Below, one piece after another: positions 34,796-44,068 of a stretch of DNA of 64,000 nucleotides. A program made the translations under genes and the position numbers. The first letter of the stretch is position 1; the number at the start of each line of letters is the position of its first letter. The DNA is from Enterococcus_I eurekensis. Lineage in GTDB: Bacteria; Bacillota; Bacilli; Lactobacillales; Enterococcaceae. The notes beneath the pieces were generated by a model. It was not told where the DNA came from. It did no database searches and saw only the letters and a list, made by a program, of their open reading frames with translations. The DNA lies in assembly GCF_042654605.1 (NCBI RefSeq), contig NZ_JBHSGT010000013.1, forward strand, positions 73,344 to 137,343. Reading direction: 5' to 3'.

Positions 34796-35449
34796 TTATT
34801 TTTTCGTTTTATCTGGAAATTTCGCTTCGACACGATAGATTGGTTGCCCTTTTGAGGCAAATTTTTCTTCGTACTCCGTCATGATATTTCCTTCGTAATT
34901 ACTCTTATGTAAGTCTAACCAAACTTGTTGCAAGATTAAACCGTATTGCGAAAAACTAGCTAGTGAGTATTCAAATAAACCTTGATTATCAGTTTTGAAA
35001 TGAATTTCACCGGCTGGTCGCAAAATCGCTTCATCAACAGCTAAGAATGTCTTATACGTTAAGCGGCGTTTTTCATGTCTTGTTTTTGGCCACGGATCAG
35101 AGAAGTTCAAATAAATTTGATCGACTTCACTGTCAGCAAAATAATTAGTTAAATCCGATCCATCTACGCGTAACAATTGTAAATTCGGCACTTCTTCTGC
35201 AATTAATTTATCCAATGCATATGAAACGACACTCAATTGAATATCAATCCCAATATAGTTTATTTCTGGATTTGCTTTTGCCATACCGAAAATAAATTGG
35301 CCTTTTCCCATACCAATTTCAGTATGAATTGGATTCTCGTTACCAAAGCGTTCCGCCCAACGACCTTTCCATTTTTGCGGTTCATCAACAACATATTGCG
35401 GATGATTTGCAATTAGTTCTTCTGCTCCATTACGTTTTCTAACTCTCAT
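34796..35449 (-). CDS. trmB: tRNA (guanine-N7-)-methyltransferase
   Basis: This 217-residue SAM-dependent enzyme methylates G46 of tRNA. Motifs are EIGMGKGQFIFGMA (about residues 43-56, SAM binding), NYIGIDIQ, and the TrmB signature NFSDPWPKTRHEKRRLTYKTFL (by position, about 114-135). HFKTDNQGLFEYSL follows. Length is normal. The ytmP-like kinase gene directly upstream is the same neighbour pair as Bacillus ytmP-trmB, supporting the assignment. A terminator-like hairpin lies in the 54-bp gap between them. Confidence 0.95.
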   Translation of the reverse strand: MRVRKRNGAEELIANHPQYVVDEPQKWKGRWAERFGNENPIHTEIGMGKGQFIFGMAKANPEINYIGIDIQLSVVSYALDKLIAEEVPNLQLLRVDGSDLTNYFADSEVDQIYLNFSDPWPKTRHEKRRLTYKTFLAVDEAILRPAGEIHFKTDNQGLFEYSLASFSQYGLILQQVWLDLHKSNYEGNIMTEYEEKFASKGQPIYRVEAKFPDKTKK

Positions 35450-35466
35450 TTGTTTTCCTTTCCATG

Positions 35467-35500
35467 AAAAGGGCTGTGAATTGATGGCCCACAGCTTTTT
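35467..35500 (-). terminator. Hairpin between the ytmP-like and trmB genes
   Basis: The minus strand reads AGCTGTG, an 11-nt loop, CACAGC-CC and then TTTT. It could attenuate read-through into trmB. Confidence 0.55.
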
Positions 35501-35503
35501 CTT

Positions 35504-36280
35504 TTAAACATAAATTCGTTTTAATTGTAAAATTTCTTGATTCATTTTTTGAAATTGACCTTTATAATAGTACTTTTTAATTTCTTGTAGCATACTTAGT
35601 AATGCATACCAGTAAGTTTTTTCTAACGTTTCACCACTTGGGTGAATTCCATAACTGATTAACCACTGACTCCAGCTAGCAGTTGGTACATAATGTCCCA
35701 AAATCGAGCCAATATCAACAAATGGATCACCGAACATCACAGAGTCCCAATCGACTAGATATAAATAGTGATTGCAAACGAGCCAATTACGACAATTGAC
35801 ATCACCATGAATCACCGTTTTATCTTTGACATGAAATGTTGGTACATGATTTTCTAAATATTGTTTCACTAAGACTAGAAATTGATTTTCATCTAACATC
35901 TTTGGTAAGTCTTGTGCATATTCTTGTAACATTTTTTGTGGTGTCGACGTCTGACCGCCCATTTTTTCTAACATATTTTTTAAAGAATAGGAATGATGCA
36001 AATGGTATAAAACATCAATCACATCGTTCCGCTCGCCAATCTCTTCTGGGCTTAAAATTCGTCCTTCTAACCACTCCTGAGCAGATAAGACATCACCATC
36101 GCCCGTTCGTTTCGTCCAAACTAATTTTGGCGTAATCCCTTCTTTTGATAAGGCAGCTAACATTGGGGTTGTATTGCGTTTAATAAAGACTTTTTCTTCG
36201 GCTTTTAATCCAAGGTACGTCTTGCCAGTATCGCCCTTAATTGGTCGAATTTTCCATTCGCTATCTAACCGTAGATCCAT
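35504..36280 (-). CDS. ytmP: YtmP-like aminoglycoside/choline-kinase-fold phosphotransferase
   Basis: This 258-residue kinase-like protein has the catalytic segment VIHGDVNCRNWLV (Brenner-type motif near residue 155) and the metal-binding YLVDWDSVMFGDPFVDIG (about 173-190). The N-terminal lobe contains GKTYLGLKAEEKVFIKRN. It belongs to the choline/aminoglycoside phosphotransferase superfamily, and the neighbouring trmB makes it the orthologue of Bacillus YtmP. The substrate of YtmP is not known to me. Drug resistance is not implied. Confidence 0.85.
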   Translation of the reverse strand: MDLRLDSEWKIRPIKGDTGKTYLGLKAEEKVFIKRNTTPMLAALSKEGITPKLVWTKRTGDGDVLSAQEWLEGRILSPEEIGERNDVIDVLYHLHHSYSLKNMLEKMGGQTSTPQKMLQEYAQDLPKMLDENQFLVLVKQYLENHVPTFHVKDKTVIHGDVNCRNWLVCNHYLYLVDWDSVMFGDPFVDIGSILGHYVPTASWSQWLISYGIHPSGETLEKTYWYALLSMLQEIKKYYYKGQFQKMNQEILQLKRIYV

Positions 36281-36375
36281 CTTTATTCCCCCCTTTAATT
36301 TTTAAACAGTAATACCCATTCTAGCGCCCTACACAGGCTTAGTCAAGCACATGTATGTTCGCTTTCAACAAAAAT

Positions 36376-37593
36376 TTAGCGTTTTTTCATTTTCAAACGA
36401 ATTGGTAAATAAACAAAGGTAAATAAAAGCGCCACCGTAAAATAACCTAGACTAACGAACAGCCCTTGAACAAGATTGGATAAGGAGATCAAGGCCATCA
36501 CACTAAATAATGTCGCCGTGATTAACAATAAAACAGCAATTAACTGTTGAAGCGCTACTTTCGTTTGCTCCTGTTTGATTGGATACAATTGGAAACTTGT
36601 TACATAGCGAAAGCGTTGAGCTAAAGGCAACAACTGGAAGCCGATTAAATAAAGAAACAAACTGCCTATTCCCAAAGTAAAATAAAAATCATTCACAAAA
36701 AATAAAATTAAACTACCTAATAGCGTCAAGCGGGCATACAAGCCACTGTACTCTGTTCCACGAATAAAATGGCGACTAAATAAATACAACGCAGTATTTG
36801 ACTGTTGAAATTTAATTTTTGAGAAGAGTCCATCTAAATAAGCCCGACGTTTAACTTGACCTTGGACTTCAGGAACATCCGTAAATAAATTAATAAATTG
36901 ATACAAACGACGCAAGCGTGTTTGCTCACTATGTAGTAATTTTTCCCAATCAATTGAAGCGTCCATTTTTAACCACAGCCACTGATAAAAGAAAAATACT
37001 TGTAAAATAGATAAAATCAGAGCTAGCCATGGTGTTAGCCACAGACCGAGCGCTAAAATCACGGTACTAATCCCCAACCAAAAACCATAAGCAATTTTCT
37101 TTTGCTGTGCCATTTCTTGAAAAAATCCCACTCGTTGAATGATTAAATGACTGTATTTTAATCCCCAAATTGTTCCAATAAATAAAAGTGTTTGAGAAAA
37201 AGTCGCTGTCCCCGTTGTAACAACGACTAGCGGCATCGACATCGCCGTGGTCAAAAAGAGGACTCCTAGTGGAAAATACAAGCTGTAGTTCAATGCTTTC
37301 TCTAAATATCTCCGCATTTGTTTTTCTTTTGGTAATAAAAACACTTGGTCTGGTAGCTGTGTTAAACTTGCAAAGCGACCAGTCTGTAACGTTATTAACC
37401 AAAAAGCAATCAGTAAAAAATTACCTAGTGGAAAAGGTGAGGGCAACGTTTTAAGCACATTTGAATAATAAAGCCCAAGTCCTCCCACTAAAAAAGTCAT
37501 CGTTAGTGCAAAATGATCGTTAAAAACATAGCGTAAATAACGTTGAATTTTCTTTTGATGTTGGCGCACTCGTTGTTGAAAAAAAACATCCAT
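36376..37593 (-). CDS. ecsB: ABC transporter permease EcsB
   Basis: This 405-residue membrane protein has hydrophobic segments at about residues 29-47, 54-72, 100-125, 165-205, 290-330 and 350-395. It begins MDVFFQQRVRQHQKKIQRYLRYV-like (by position, 1-23), typical of EcsB. It lies 6 bp after ecsA in the same operon. EcsAB affects secretion, competence and intramembrane proteolysis through RasP in Bacillus and is linked to peptide pheromone processing in related bacteria. The transported molecule remains uncertain. Confidence 0.9.
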   Translation of the reverse strand: MDVFFQQRVRQHQKKIQRYLRYVFNDHFALTMTFLVGGLGLYYSNVLKTLPSPFPLGNFLLIAFWLITLQTGRFASLTQLPDQVFLLPKEKQMRRYLEKALNYSLYFPLGVLFLTTAMSMPLVVVTTGTATFSQTLLFIGTIWGLKYSHLIIQRVGFFQEMAQQKKIAYGFWLGISTVILALGLWLTPWLALILSILQVFFFYQWLWLKMDASIDWEKLLHSEQTRLRRLYQFINLFTDVPEVQGQVKRRAYLDGLFSKIKFQQSNTALYLFSRHFIRGTEYSGLYARLTLLGSLILFFVNDFYFTLGIGSLFLYLIGFQLLPLAQRFRYVTSFQLYPIKQEQTKVALQQLIAVLLLITATLFSVMALISLSNLVQGLFVSLGYFTVALLFTFVYLPIRLKMKKR

Positions 37594-37599
37594 TGCTCG

Positions 37600-38328
37600 T
37601 TATGCCTCCTTCGTCAACGCTAAATAAATTTCATCTAAAGAAGCGTGTGGTAAATCAAAGGCTTGCTGCAATTCTTCAAGTGTTCCTTGCGCACGGACTT
37701 TTCCTTCATGCAAAATTACAAAACGGTCGCAATGTTTTTCAGCTGTCGCTAAAACGTGTGTCGACATTAAAATCGAGACTCCCGTGGCTTTCATCTCATC
37801 AAATAGCTGCAAGAGCGAATGAATCGCTAATGGATCGAGCCCTAAAAATGGTTCATCAACAATTAATAAACTTGGTTCAATTAAAAGAGCACATAAAATC
37901 ATAACCTTTTGTTTCATTCCCTTAGAAAAATTCGCCGGAAACCACTCAATACGATTTTCTAAACGAAAGGTCGCTAATAATTTTTTGGCACGTTCATGTG
38001 CAATTTCTTGTGGAATATCATAAGCCATTGCGGTAATTTCGATATGTTCTTTCAGTGTCAATTCTTCGTATAACACGGGGGTTTCTGGGATGTAGCCAAT
38101 TTTTTTACGGTACTTTTCCGGATCTTGACTTAGTTTTAAGCCATCTAACGTAATCGTTCCTGATTGCGGTTGTAATAACCCCATAATTTCTTTGATTGTC
38201 GTGCTTTTTCCAGCACCATTTAAGCCAATCAGTCCGACCAATTCATTGTCATTGACCTCAAAGCTGACTTCTTTTAAGACAGGGATATGACCGTAACCAC
38301 CTGTCACTTGTTGTAAGGATAATGTCAT
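37600..38328 (-). CDS. ecsA: ABC transporter ATP-binding protein EcsA
   Basis: This 242-residue ATPase has Walker A GLNGAGKST (about residues 37-45), IGYIPETPVLYEELTLKEH in the Q-loop region, the signature NFSKGMKQKVMILCALL and Walker B LLIVDEPFLGLD with the switch STHVLA. The overall pattern and partner permease identify EcsA. The ATG at 38328 follows AGGAAAG. In Bacillus a HIT-family gene lies divergently upstream; here the divergent gene is a DnaQ-like exonuclease. Confidence 0.92.
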   Translation of the reverse strand: MTLSLQQVTGGYGHIPVLKEVSFEVNDNELVGLIGLNGAGKSTTIKEIMGLLQPQSGTITLDGLKLSQDPEKYRKKIGYIPETPVLYEELTLKEHIEITAMAYDIPQEIAHERAKKLLATFRLENRIEWFPANFSKGMKQKVMILCALLIEPSLLIVDEPFLGLDPLAIHSLLQLFDEMKATGVSILMSTHVLATAEKHCDRFVILHEGKVRAQGTLEELQQAFDLPHASLDEIYLALTKEA

Positions 38329-38521
38329 GTATTTCTTTCCTCCAAAGCGTAGTACGTTTATTATACCACGCTCAAGAAAAAATAAAGAGCATCAACAAAC
38401 GTTAAATGAAATTATTTAAAAACGAGACTGGAATTATGCTTTTGTAAAAAAAATTGTGCAACCATGCGAATTTAGAAGTATTCATAAATTTTTGAAACTT
38501 TGTTAAACTGTGTGTGTTTTT

Positions 38522-38550
38522 TTGTTATTTTCGTTAATTTATGATAAAGT
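38522..38550 (+). promoter_or_regulatory. Probable promoter of the exonuclease gene
   Basis: TTGTTA (38522-38527), a 17-bp spacer and TAAAGT (38545-38550) lie 29 bp upstream of the TTG start. Confidence 0.5.
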
Positions 38551-38579
38551 ACAGCTGAGAAATAAGGAGGCGCTTTAAC

Positions 38580-39113
38580 TTGAATTTCATCGCAATCGAC
38601 TTCGAAACCGCGAATCATTTACCCCACAGTGCCTGTTCCGTGGCCTTAGTTATGGTGCAACATGGAAAAATTGTTGGGGAATACTATACTTTAATCCAAC
38701 CAGAAACAGAATTTTTTTGGCGTAATATCCAAGTCCATGGCATTCACCCAGAAGATGTGCGTGACGCGCCTAAATTCCCTGAAGTTTGGCAAAAAATTCA
38801 AACTTATTTTCAAGAAAATCGTTTAATTGTCGCACATAACGCAGCCTTTGATATGAAAGTTTTAGCTGGATGCTTGGATTATTACAACTTAGCCCAACCG
38901 AATTACTTATCTTTGTGTACGGTTCGTACCAGTCGAAAATTATTTCCAGAAATGCAAAACCATCGTTTGAATACGGTTTGTGATAACTTAAATATTACTT
39001 TAGAAAACCATCATGATGCATTAGAAGATAGTCGTACTTGTGCCGAAATTTTATTGTATCAATCCTCATACTTTGGCGTAGAACCATTGAAAAAACTCGT
39101 TATTCCAAAATAA
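38580..39113 (+). CDS. DnaQ-like 3'-5' exonuclease (DEDDh)
   Basis: This 177-residue protein starts at a TTG at 38580, with AAGGAGG 9 nt upstream; no ATG fits. Exonuclease motif I is FIAIDFETAN (Asp and Glu ligands), motif II is LIVAHNAAFDMKVL near residue 85, and motif III is NHHDALEDSRTCAEIL near residue 141. This gives the DEDDh set with the His in HHDALED. It resembles the stand-alone epsilon-like exonuclease of Lactobacillales, acting on DNA or RNA ends. It is distinct from PolC. It is monocistronic, with a strong terminator. Confidence 0.9.
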   Translation: MNFIAIDFETANHLPHSACSVALVMVQHGKIVGEYYTLIQPETEFFWRNIQVHGIHPEDVRDAPKFPEVWQKIQTYFQENRLIVAHNAAFDMKVLAGCLDYYNLAQPNYLSLCTVRTSRKLFPEMQNHRLNTVCDNLNITLENHHDALEDSRTCAEILLYQSSYFGVEPLKKLVIPK

Positions 39114-39130
39114 TCAGACAAAGAAATAAT

Positions 39131-39180
39131 AAAAGACTAGATTTGAAATGTTAGACAACATTTTCAAGTCTAGTCTTTTT
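39131..39180. terminator. Terminator after the exonuclease gene
   Basis: A long hairpin AAAAGACTAGATTTGAAA / TTTTCAAGTCTAGTCTTTTT lies directly before hairpin array 3. Confidence 0.92.
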
Positions 39181-39190
39181 GGTTGAGATT

Positions 39191-39534
39191 CACAAATAAG
39201 CCCACCTGGAAAAAAGTAAAAAGCACACTTTCTTTCCAGGTTTTTGCTTATTTTTCGGAGCTGAACGCTTTTTTTGTAACCTTTTAGCTAATCAGTGTGA
39301 TTGAAGCAATGACTCGGTCACAAGCCAGAATCCTTTTTGAAAGTAAAAAACACTTTCAAAAAATTCTTTACTTGTGACTTGTCACTAAACGCTTCAATAA
39401 CAACCTTAATTGGACGGTGCTAAATAAGTAGCGACCACGGAGATAAGTGGTCACAAGAACAAAATCAAAAAGCGATTTTTTATCATGCCCTCTTATCTCT
39501 TGTCGCTAGACACTCATTTAACAACCTTTTATTA
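39191..39534 (+). repeat. Hairpin-repeat array, locus 3 (three direct repeats, classes B, A and C)
   Basis: The diverged direct repeat core AACCT occurs at 39278, 39402 and 39523 (spacing 124 and 121 bp), with copies such as AACCTTAATTGGACGGTGC resembling the locus-2 repeat. The interval order is class B (AATAAGC/GCTTATT, CTGGAAA/TTTCCAG), class A (TTGAAGC/GCTTCAA, TCACAAG/CTTGTGA, TTGAAAG/CTTTCAA) and class C (GAGATAAG/CTTATCTC-like, AAATC/GATTT). Period and architecture match locus 2, but sequences have diverged with paired changes. The last repeat overlaps the stop codon of the ABC gene. Confidence 0.88.
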
Positions 39535-41418
39535 CGCGACTTCTTCTGAGAATTGACTGTTGTATAGGTCGGCGTAGAAACCGTTTTTAGCCATTAAGGT
39601 TTCGTGATTTCCGGTCTCAACGATTGATCCTTGGTTCATCACGATGATATTGTTTGCATCACGTATCGTTGATAGACGGTGTGCGACAACAAAGCTTGTA
39701 CGTTTTTCTAACAAACGTTCCATCGCGCGTTGGATTAAGTATTCTGTACGAGTATCCACACTTGATGTTGCTTCATCTAAAATTAAAACATCAGGATCTG
39801 CAAGGAAAGCACGGGCAATCGTAATCAATTGGCGTTGTCCTTGGGAAATGTTACTTGCATCTTCATTTAAGATAGTATCATAGCCTTCTGGTAATTTACG
39901 AACAAACTCATCTACATGGGCTGCTTTCGCTGCCTCGATGACTTTTTCTTTTGTCGCATTCTCATTTCCGTATAAAATATTGTCATAAATAGTTCCCGTA
40001 AATAACCACGTATCTTGAAGAACCATTGAAAAGTTCTCGCGTAGCTCTTCATGTTTCATATCACGAGTATCTTTTCCGTCATAGCGAATGCTTCCACCTG
40101 AAATATCATAAAAACGTTCCAATAAATTAATTAACGTTGTTTTACCCGCTCCTGTTGGTCCTACGACGGCAACCATTTCACCAGGCTTCACATCTAAACT
40201 AAAATCCGTCATTAACAAATTATCTTCTGAATAACCAAATTGAACATTTTCAAAAGAAACTTTATATGGTGAATCAGCAATGGCTGGTACTCCTGATGGT
40301 GTATCTTGCATTTCTTCTTCATCTAAAATTTCAAAGACACGTTCTGCTGAAGCAACCGTTGATTGAATCGTATTAATTAAACTTGCCATTTGTGTAATTG
40401 GTTGTGAAAATTGATTTGTATATTGTAAGAAAGCTTGGACATCCCCTAAAGGCATTTGACCATTTGCTACACGAACCCCACCTAGTACGGCAATAAAGAC
40501 GTAACCTAAGTTTTTAATGAAGTTCATCAAAGGCATAATCATCGCTGAAATAAATTGAGCTTTCCAACCTGCTTGGTATAGTTTTTCATTTTCTATTTCA
40601 AAGGCTGCTTGATCGGCTTCCTCATGATTAAATGTTTTAACCACTGTATGGCCACCATATGTTTCTTCAACTTGGTTATTTAATAAACCGAGACTCTTTT
40701 GTTGATTGGCAAAATATTTTTGTGACTTAGGTGCAATTAACATCACGACCACTAAGCTTAATGGTACCGTAATTAACGCCACTAACGTCAATTGCCAGCT
40801 AATAGTGAACATCATCCACAGTACACCAATGAAAGTCACGGTGCTTGTCACAAATTGCGTTAAGTTTTGTTGCAAAGTACTAGCAATATTATCCATGTCA
40901 TTAATCGCACGTGACATGATATCCCCATTTGAGTGCGTATCGTAATACGAAATGGGCAAACGTTTCATTTTTTGGTCTAATTCTTGACGTAATTCATAAA
41001 CCGTTCTTTGTGATACACGGGTCATAATAAATTGTTGACCGAAGTTGAAGATTGCTGAAAGAATATACATCCCCGCTACAATCATCAGAATCTGAGCAAT
41101 TTTATCAAAGTCGATTGGAAAGGCGGTTAACTGTTCCCCCAACTTCATTTGTTCGACGCCTTTCATCACGCCTTTAAAAATTTCAGTAGTCGCTTCCCCT
41201 AAAATTCGTGGTGTACGAATTTGAAAGATAACAGCGGCAATTGCTAAAATAAATACTAAACTAATCGCTACTAAACGTTTTGACATGTAACGGAACAAGC
41301 GCTTGGTGGTTGGCCAAAAGTTTTTAGGCTTCTCGCCTTTCATACCAACACCATGACCTGGCCTAGGTCCTCCCATTGGGCCATTACCTTGAGGTTTCTT
41401 TTCTACTTTTTGACTCAT
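39532..41418 (-). CDS. efrB: Heterodimeric multidrug ABC exporter subunit, catalytic half (EfrB/LmrD-like)
   Basis: This 628-residue half-transporter begins with a Gly/Pro-rich tail (GNGPMGGPRPGHGVGMKG), has six membrane helices (about residues 50-345) and then an ATPase domain. Motifs are Walker A GPTGAGKTT, signature NISQGQRQLITIARAF, canonical Walker B VLILDEATSSVD and the switch AHRLST. It overlaps the partner gene by 4 bp. Pairs of this type export dyes and drugs in enterococci (EfrAB) and Lactococcus (LmrCD). The symbol is by similarity. The stop codon lies within the last direct repeat of array 3. Confidence 0.88.
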   Translation of the reverse strand: MSQKVEKKPQGNGPMGGPRPGHGVGMKGEKPKNFWPTTKRLFRYMSKRLVAISLVFILAIAAVIFQIRTPRILGEATTEIFKGVMKGVEQMKLGEQLTAFPIDFDKIAQILMIVAGMYILSAIFNFGQQFIMTRVSQRTVYELRQELDQKMKRLPISYYDTHSNGDIMSRAINDMDNIASTLQQNLTQFVTSTVTFIGVLWMMFTISWQLTLVALITVPLSLVVVMLIAPKSQKYFANQQKSLGLLNNQVEETYGGHTVVKTFNHEEADQAAFEIENEKLYQAGWKAQFISAMIMPLMNFIKNLGYVFIAVLGGVRVANGQMPLGDVQAFLQYTNQFSQPITQMASLINTIQSTVASAERVFEILDEEEMQDTPSGVPAIADSPYKVSFENVQFGYSEDNLLMTDFSLDVKPGEMVAVVGPTGAGKTTLINLLERFYDISGGSIRYDGKDTRDMKHEELRENFSMVLQDTWLFTGTIYDNILYGNENATKEKVIEAAKAAHVDEFVRKLPEGYDTILNEDASNISQGQRQLITIARAFLADPDVLILDEATSSVDTRTEYLIQRAMERLLEKRTSFVVAHRLSTIRDANNIIVMNQGSIVETGNHETLMAKNGFYADLYNSQFSEEVA

Positions 41419-43142
41419 GCCAAGTCCTCCTCTCTCAACTGTGATACAACGATTTCTCGATATGTTTCATTTGTTGACAATAATTCTTGATGCGTTCCTT
41501 GCCCAACAACTTTTCCTTCATCAAGGACTAAAATCGTATCGGCATCCATCACCGTACTTACACGTTGTGCCACAATAACTAAAATTCCTTGAGTTAAGTC
41601 TTCTTTTAAGGCTTTTCTTAAGTTTGCATCGGTTTTAAAGTCAAGTGCTGAAAAAGAATCATCAAAGACAAAAATATCTGCTTTTTTAACTAAAGCACGC
41701 GCAATCGCTAGGCGTTGTTTTTGTCCACCGGAGAAGTTACCTCCCCCTTGTTCAACCCAACTATCTAGACCTTCAGGTAACGATTCTACAAAATCACGGG
41801 CTTGAGCAGTGGTCAGTGCTTGCCAAATTTCTTCATCGGTTGCTTCTTTATTACCGTATTGCATATTTTCACGAATCGTACCTGTGAATAAGACCGCTTT
41901 TTGCGGAACGAACCCAATCACTTCACGTAAATTCTTTTGCGTAACTTCAGAAATATTATGACCATTAATCGCAATTTCACCCGCTTCAATATCATATAAA
42001 CGAGGAATTAAATTAACTAAAGTCGTTTTACCCGAACCTGTTCCTCCGATAATTGCGACCGTTTGACCAGATGTAACATGGAAATTGACATTTTCTAATG
42101 TCCGATTTTCAGCTCCTGCATAACGGTAGTCGACGTTTTTAAATGAAAGTTCCGCGTCTGAACCTTTTGTTGTTATCGTTTCTGGACTGATTGGATCTAG
42201 AATATAATCTTCTTCTTCCAGTACTTCATTAATACGTTTCGCTGAAGCTTCTCCTCTTGGAACCATCACAAACAACATCGCTAACATCATAAAACTAAAT
42301 AAAATTTGCATTGCATACGTGATAAAAGCAATTAAGTTTCCGACTTCCAATTGCATTTCAGAAATATATTGTGCCCCAAACCAAGTAATCGCGATGGTTG
42401 TTCCACTCATAATCAGCGTCATAAGAGGCATCATTGATGAAACGATTGTGTTTACTTTAATTGCGGTTGTTGTAAAATCTAAGTTGGCATCATCAAAGCG
42501 TCTTTCTTCATATTTATTTTTATTGAAAGCACGCACAACACGTACACCGGTTAAATTTTCACGGAAAACTAAATTTAAGCGATCCGTTTTTTCTTGCATG
42601 CTTTTGAAAAGTGGCACTGCAGAAAACATAATCCCACCGATGACTATAATCATCACAGGTATAACCACTAAGAAGACACGCGTTAACTCAGCATCTTTTT
42701 GATATGCTAAGAAACTGGCACCTAATAAGGTAATTGGTGCATTAATCATCATCCGTAAAACCATTTGTGTTACTAGAGCTACTTGGTTAATATCATTCGT
42801 TGTACGGGTAATTAACGAAGCCGTTCCATATTTATCAAATGTTTTAATCGATGATTTCTCGACTTTTTGATAAACTTCACTTCTTAAACGTTGCCCTAAT
42901 TTTTGAGATTCCTTTGTTGCAAAATAAGTATTTCCGATGGCTGCTACAATACTGATTAAAGAAAAACCAAGCATGACGAAGCCGGTACTCCATATATAAT
43001 CGATATCCCCTTTAGCCACCCCATCGTTAATAATATTCGATGTTAACGTAGGAAGATATAAGTCTGAAATGACTTGAACAACCATGAAAACGACAGCCAT
43101 GATTGCTGAAGTGATTGAGACTCTTTTTACTAATTTAATCAT
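41415..43142 (-). CDS. efrA: Heterodimeric multidrug ABC exporter subunit, degenerate half (EfrA/LmrC-like)
   Basis: This 575-residue half-transporter starts at the ATG at 43142 after AAAGGAAC. It has six helices (about residues 10-310) and an ATPase domain with Walker A GGTGSGKTT, signature FSGGQKQRLAIARAL and Walker B IFVFDDSFSALD. The residue after Walker B is Asp, not Glu, and the switch position is AQRVST with Gln for His. So this half carries the degenerate ATP site typical of heterodimeric exporters. Its 5' end overlaps the TetR gene by 8 bp, forming a regulator-efrA-efrB operon. Confidence 0.88.
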   Translation of the reverse strand: MIKLVKRVSITSAIMAVVFMVVQVISDLYLPTLTSNIINDGVAKGDIDYIWSTGFVMLGFSLISIVAAIGNTYFATKESQKLGQRLRSEVYQKVEKSSIKTFDKYGTASLITRTTNDINQVALVTQMVLRMMINAPITLLGASFLAYQKDAELTRVFLVVIPVMIIVIGGIMFSAVPLFKSMQEKTDRLNLVFRENLTGVRVVRAFNKNKYEERRFDDANLDFTTTAIKVNTIVSSMMPLMTLIMSGTTIAITWFGAQYISEMQLEVGNLIAFITYAMQILFSFMMLAMLFVMVPRGEASAKRINEVLEEEDYILDPISPETITTKGSDAELSFKNVDYRYAGAENRTLENVNFHVTSGQTVAIIGGTGSGKTTLVNLIPRLYDIEAGEIAINGHNISEVTQKNLREVIGFVPQKAVLFTGTIRENMQYGNKEATDEEIWQALTTAQARDFVESLPEGLDSWVEQGGGNFSGGQKQRLAIARALVKKADIFVFDDSFSALDFKTDANLRKALKEDLTQGILVIVAQRVSTVMDADTILVLDEGKVVGQGTHQELLSTNETYREIVVSQLREEDLA

Positions 43143-43806
43143 ACTTTTGTTCCTTTCTTGCACCATTTTTTAGCCATTTTATTTTTGTCATAAAATTCTT
43201 TTCCATCCGCTCTTGGCCTTCATTTGGATAGAGTTTCTGATAGCGATAGCCTTCTTGAATTGTTGAAAAAACGGTATGCATCAACATCTTAAACAAAACT
43301 TGTAATTCGTCTTGATCGTTAACATCTAACAAATCCATATTAACTACACGCATCAAATCCTCTTGATTTCTTTTCATGTGTTCCTTTTGATGAAAATGTG
43401 CATGATCAACTTTTTTTTCTAAATAAGGAATCACACGTTGAAAACCATGAGCATCCATGTTCATAAAGAGATGTCGATAAAATTGTTGGTTTCCTCCAGT
43501 AAATATCTCAGGTATTAAACGAAAAAAATAATCTTCCATACCGGCAAATAAATCACCTTCACGCTCGGCAATTGCTTGAATTAAGTAACGATGGTTGTCA
43601 CTACGAAGCGTTCGAAAATAAAAATAATATAAATCCTCTTTATCTGTAAAATACTGATAGAAACTTCCGCGAGATATCGCTGCTTCTTTAATTACCTTAG
43701 CAATTGAGGCTTCGTTTAATCCAACTCTGGAAAATTCTTGTGCGGCCGCATCTAGGATTCGTTTTTGTTTTTCTTTAGGCAAATTAAAAAACGTTTCTGT
43801 TGGCAT
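43135..43806 (-). CDS. TetR-family transcriptional regulator
   Basis: This 223-residue regulator starts at the ATG at 43806, with GAGGAGGGCG upstream. The N-terminal helix-turn-helix is clear: KQKRILDAAAQEFSRVGLNEAS, then AISRGSFYQYFTDKEDLYYFYF (given by position, about residues 10-60). The larger C-terminal ligand-binding part is unrecognised and should sense an exporter substrate. The gene is first in the operon and overlaps efrA. A palindrome, TGACACACTGTCATATGACA with TGTCATA at 43838-43861, in the promoter region is the likely operator for autoregulation. Confidence 0.9.
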   Translation of the reverse strand: MPTETFFNLPKEKQKRILDAAAQEFSRVGLNEASIAKVIKEAAISRGSFYQYFTDKEDLYYFYFRTLRSDNHRYLIQAIAEREGDLFAGMEDYFFRLIPEIFTGGNQQFYRHLFMNMDAHGFQRVIPYLEKKVDHAHFHQKEHMKRNQEDLMRVVNMDLLDVNDQDELQVLFKMLMHTVFSTIQEGYRYQKLYPNEGQERMEKNFMTKIKWLKNGARKEQKYD

Positions 43807-43835
43807 CACACAACGCCCTCCTCTCTTTTTATGAC

Positions 43836-43864
43836 ACACTGTCATATGACACTATGTCATATTA
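43836..43864. promoter_or_regulatory. Probable TetR operator
   Basis: Overlapping dyads TGACACACTGTCA and TGTCATATGACA lie just above the TetR gene, a typical autoregulatory position. Confidence 0.6.
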
Positions 43865-44068
43865 AACTCTTTTGATTAAAAATTCAAGAAAAAAGTTTTG
43901 AAAATTTTGTGAATTTACGGAAAGAAACATGAATTTTATTTTTTTCTTAGCTGTTTTTTAAATTTTCAATTTTCTATTTATCCATAATTAGTGATTTTGT
44001 GGTAAACTATCCAGTGATATGTCGTCTTGTTAACGACTGATTTTGATTATGTAGGAGGAATCTTTTAA

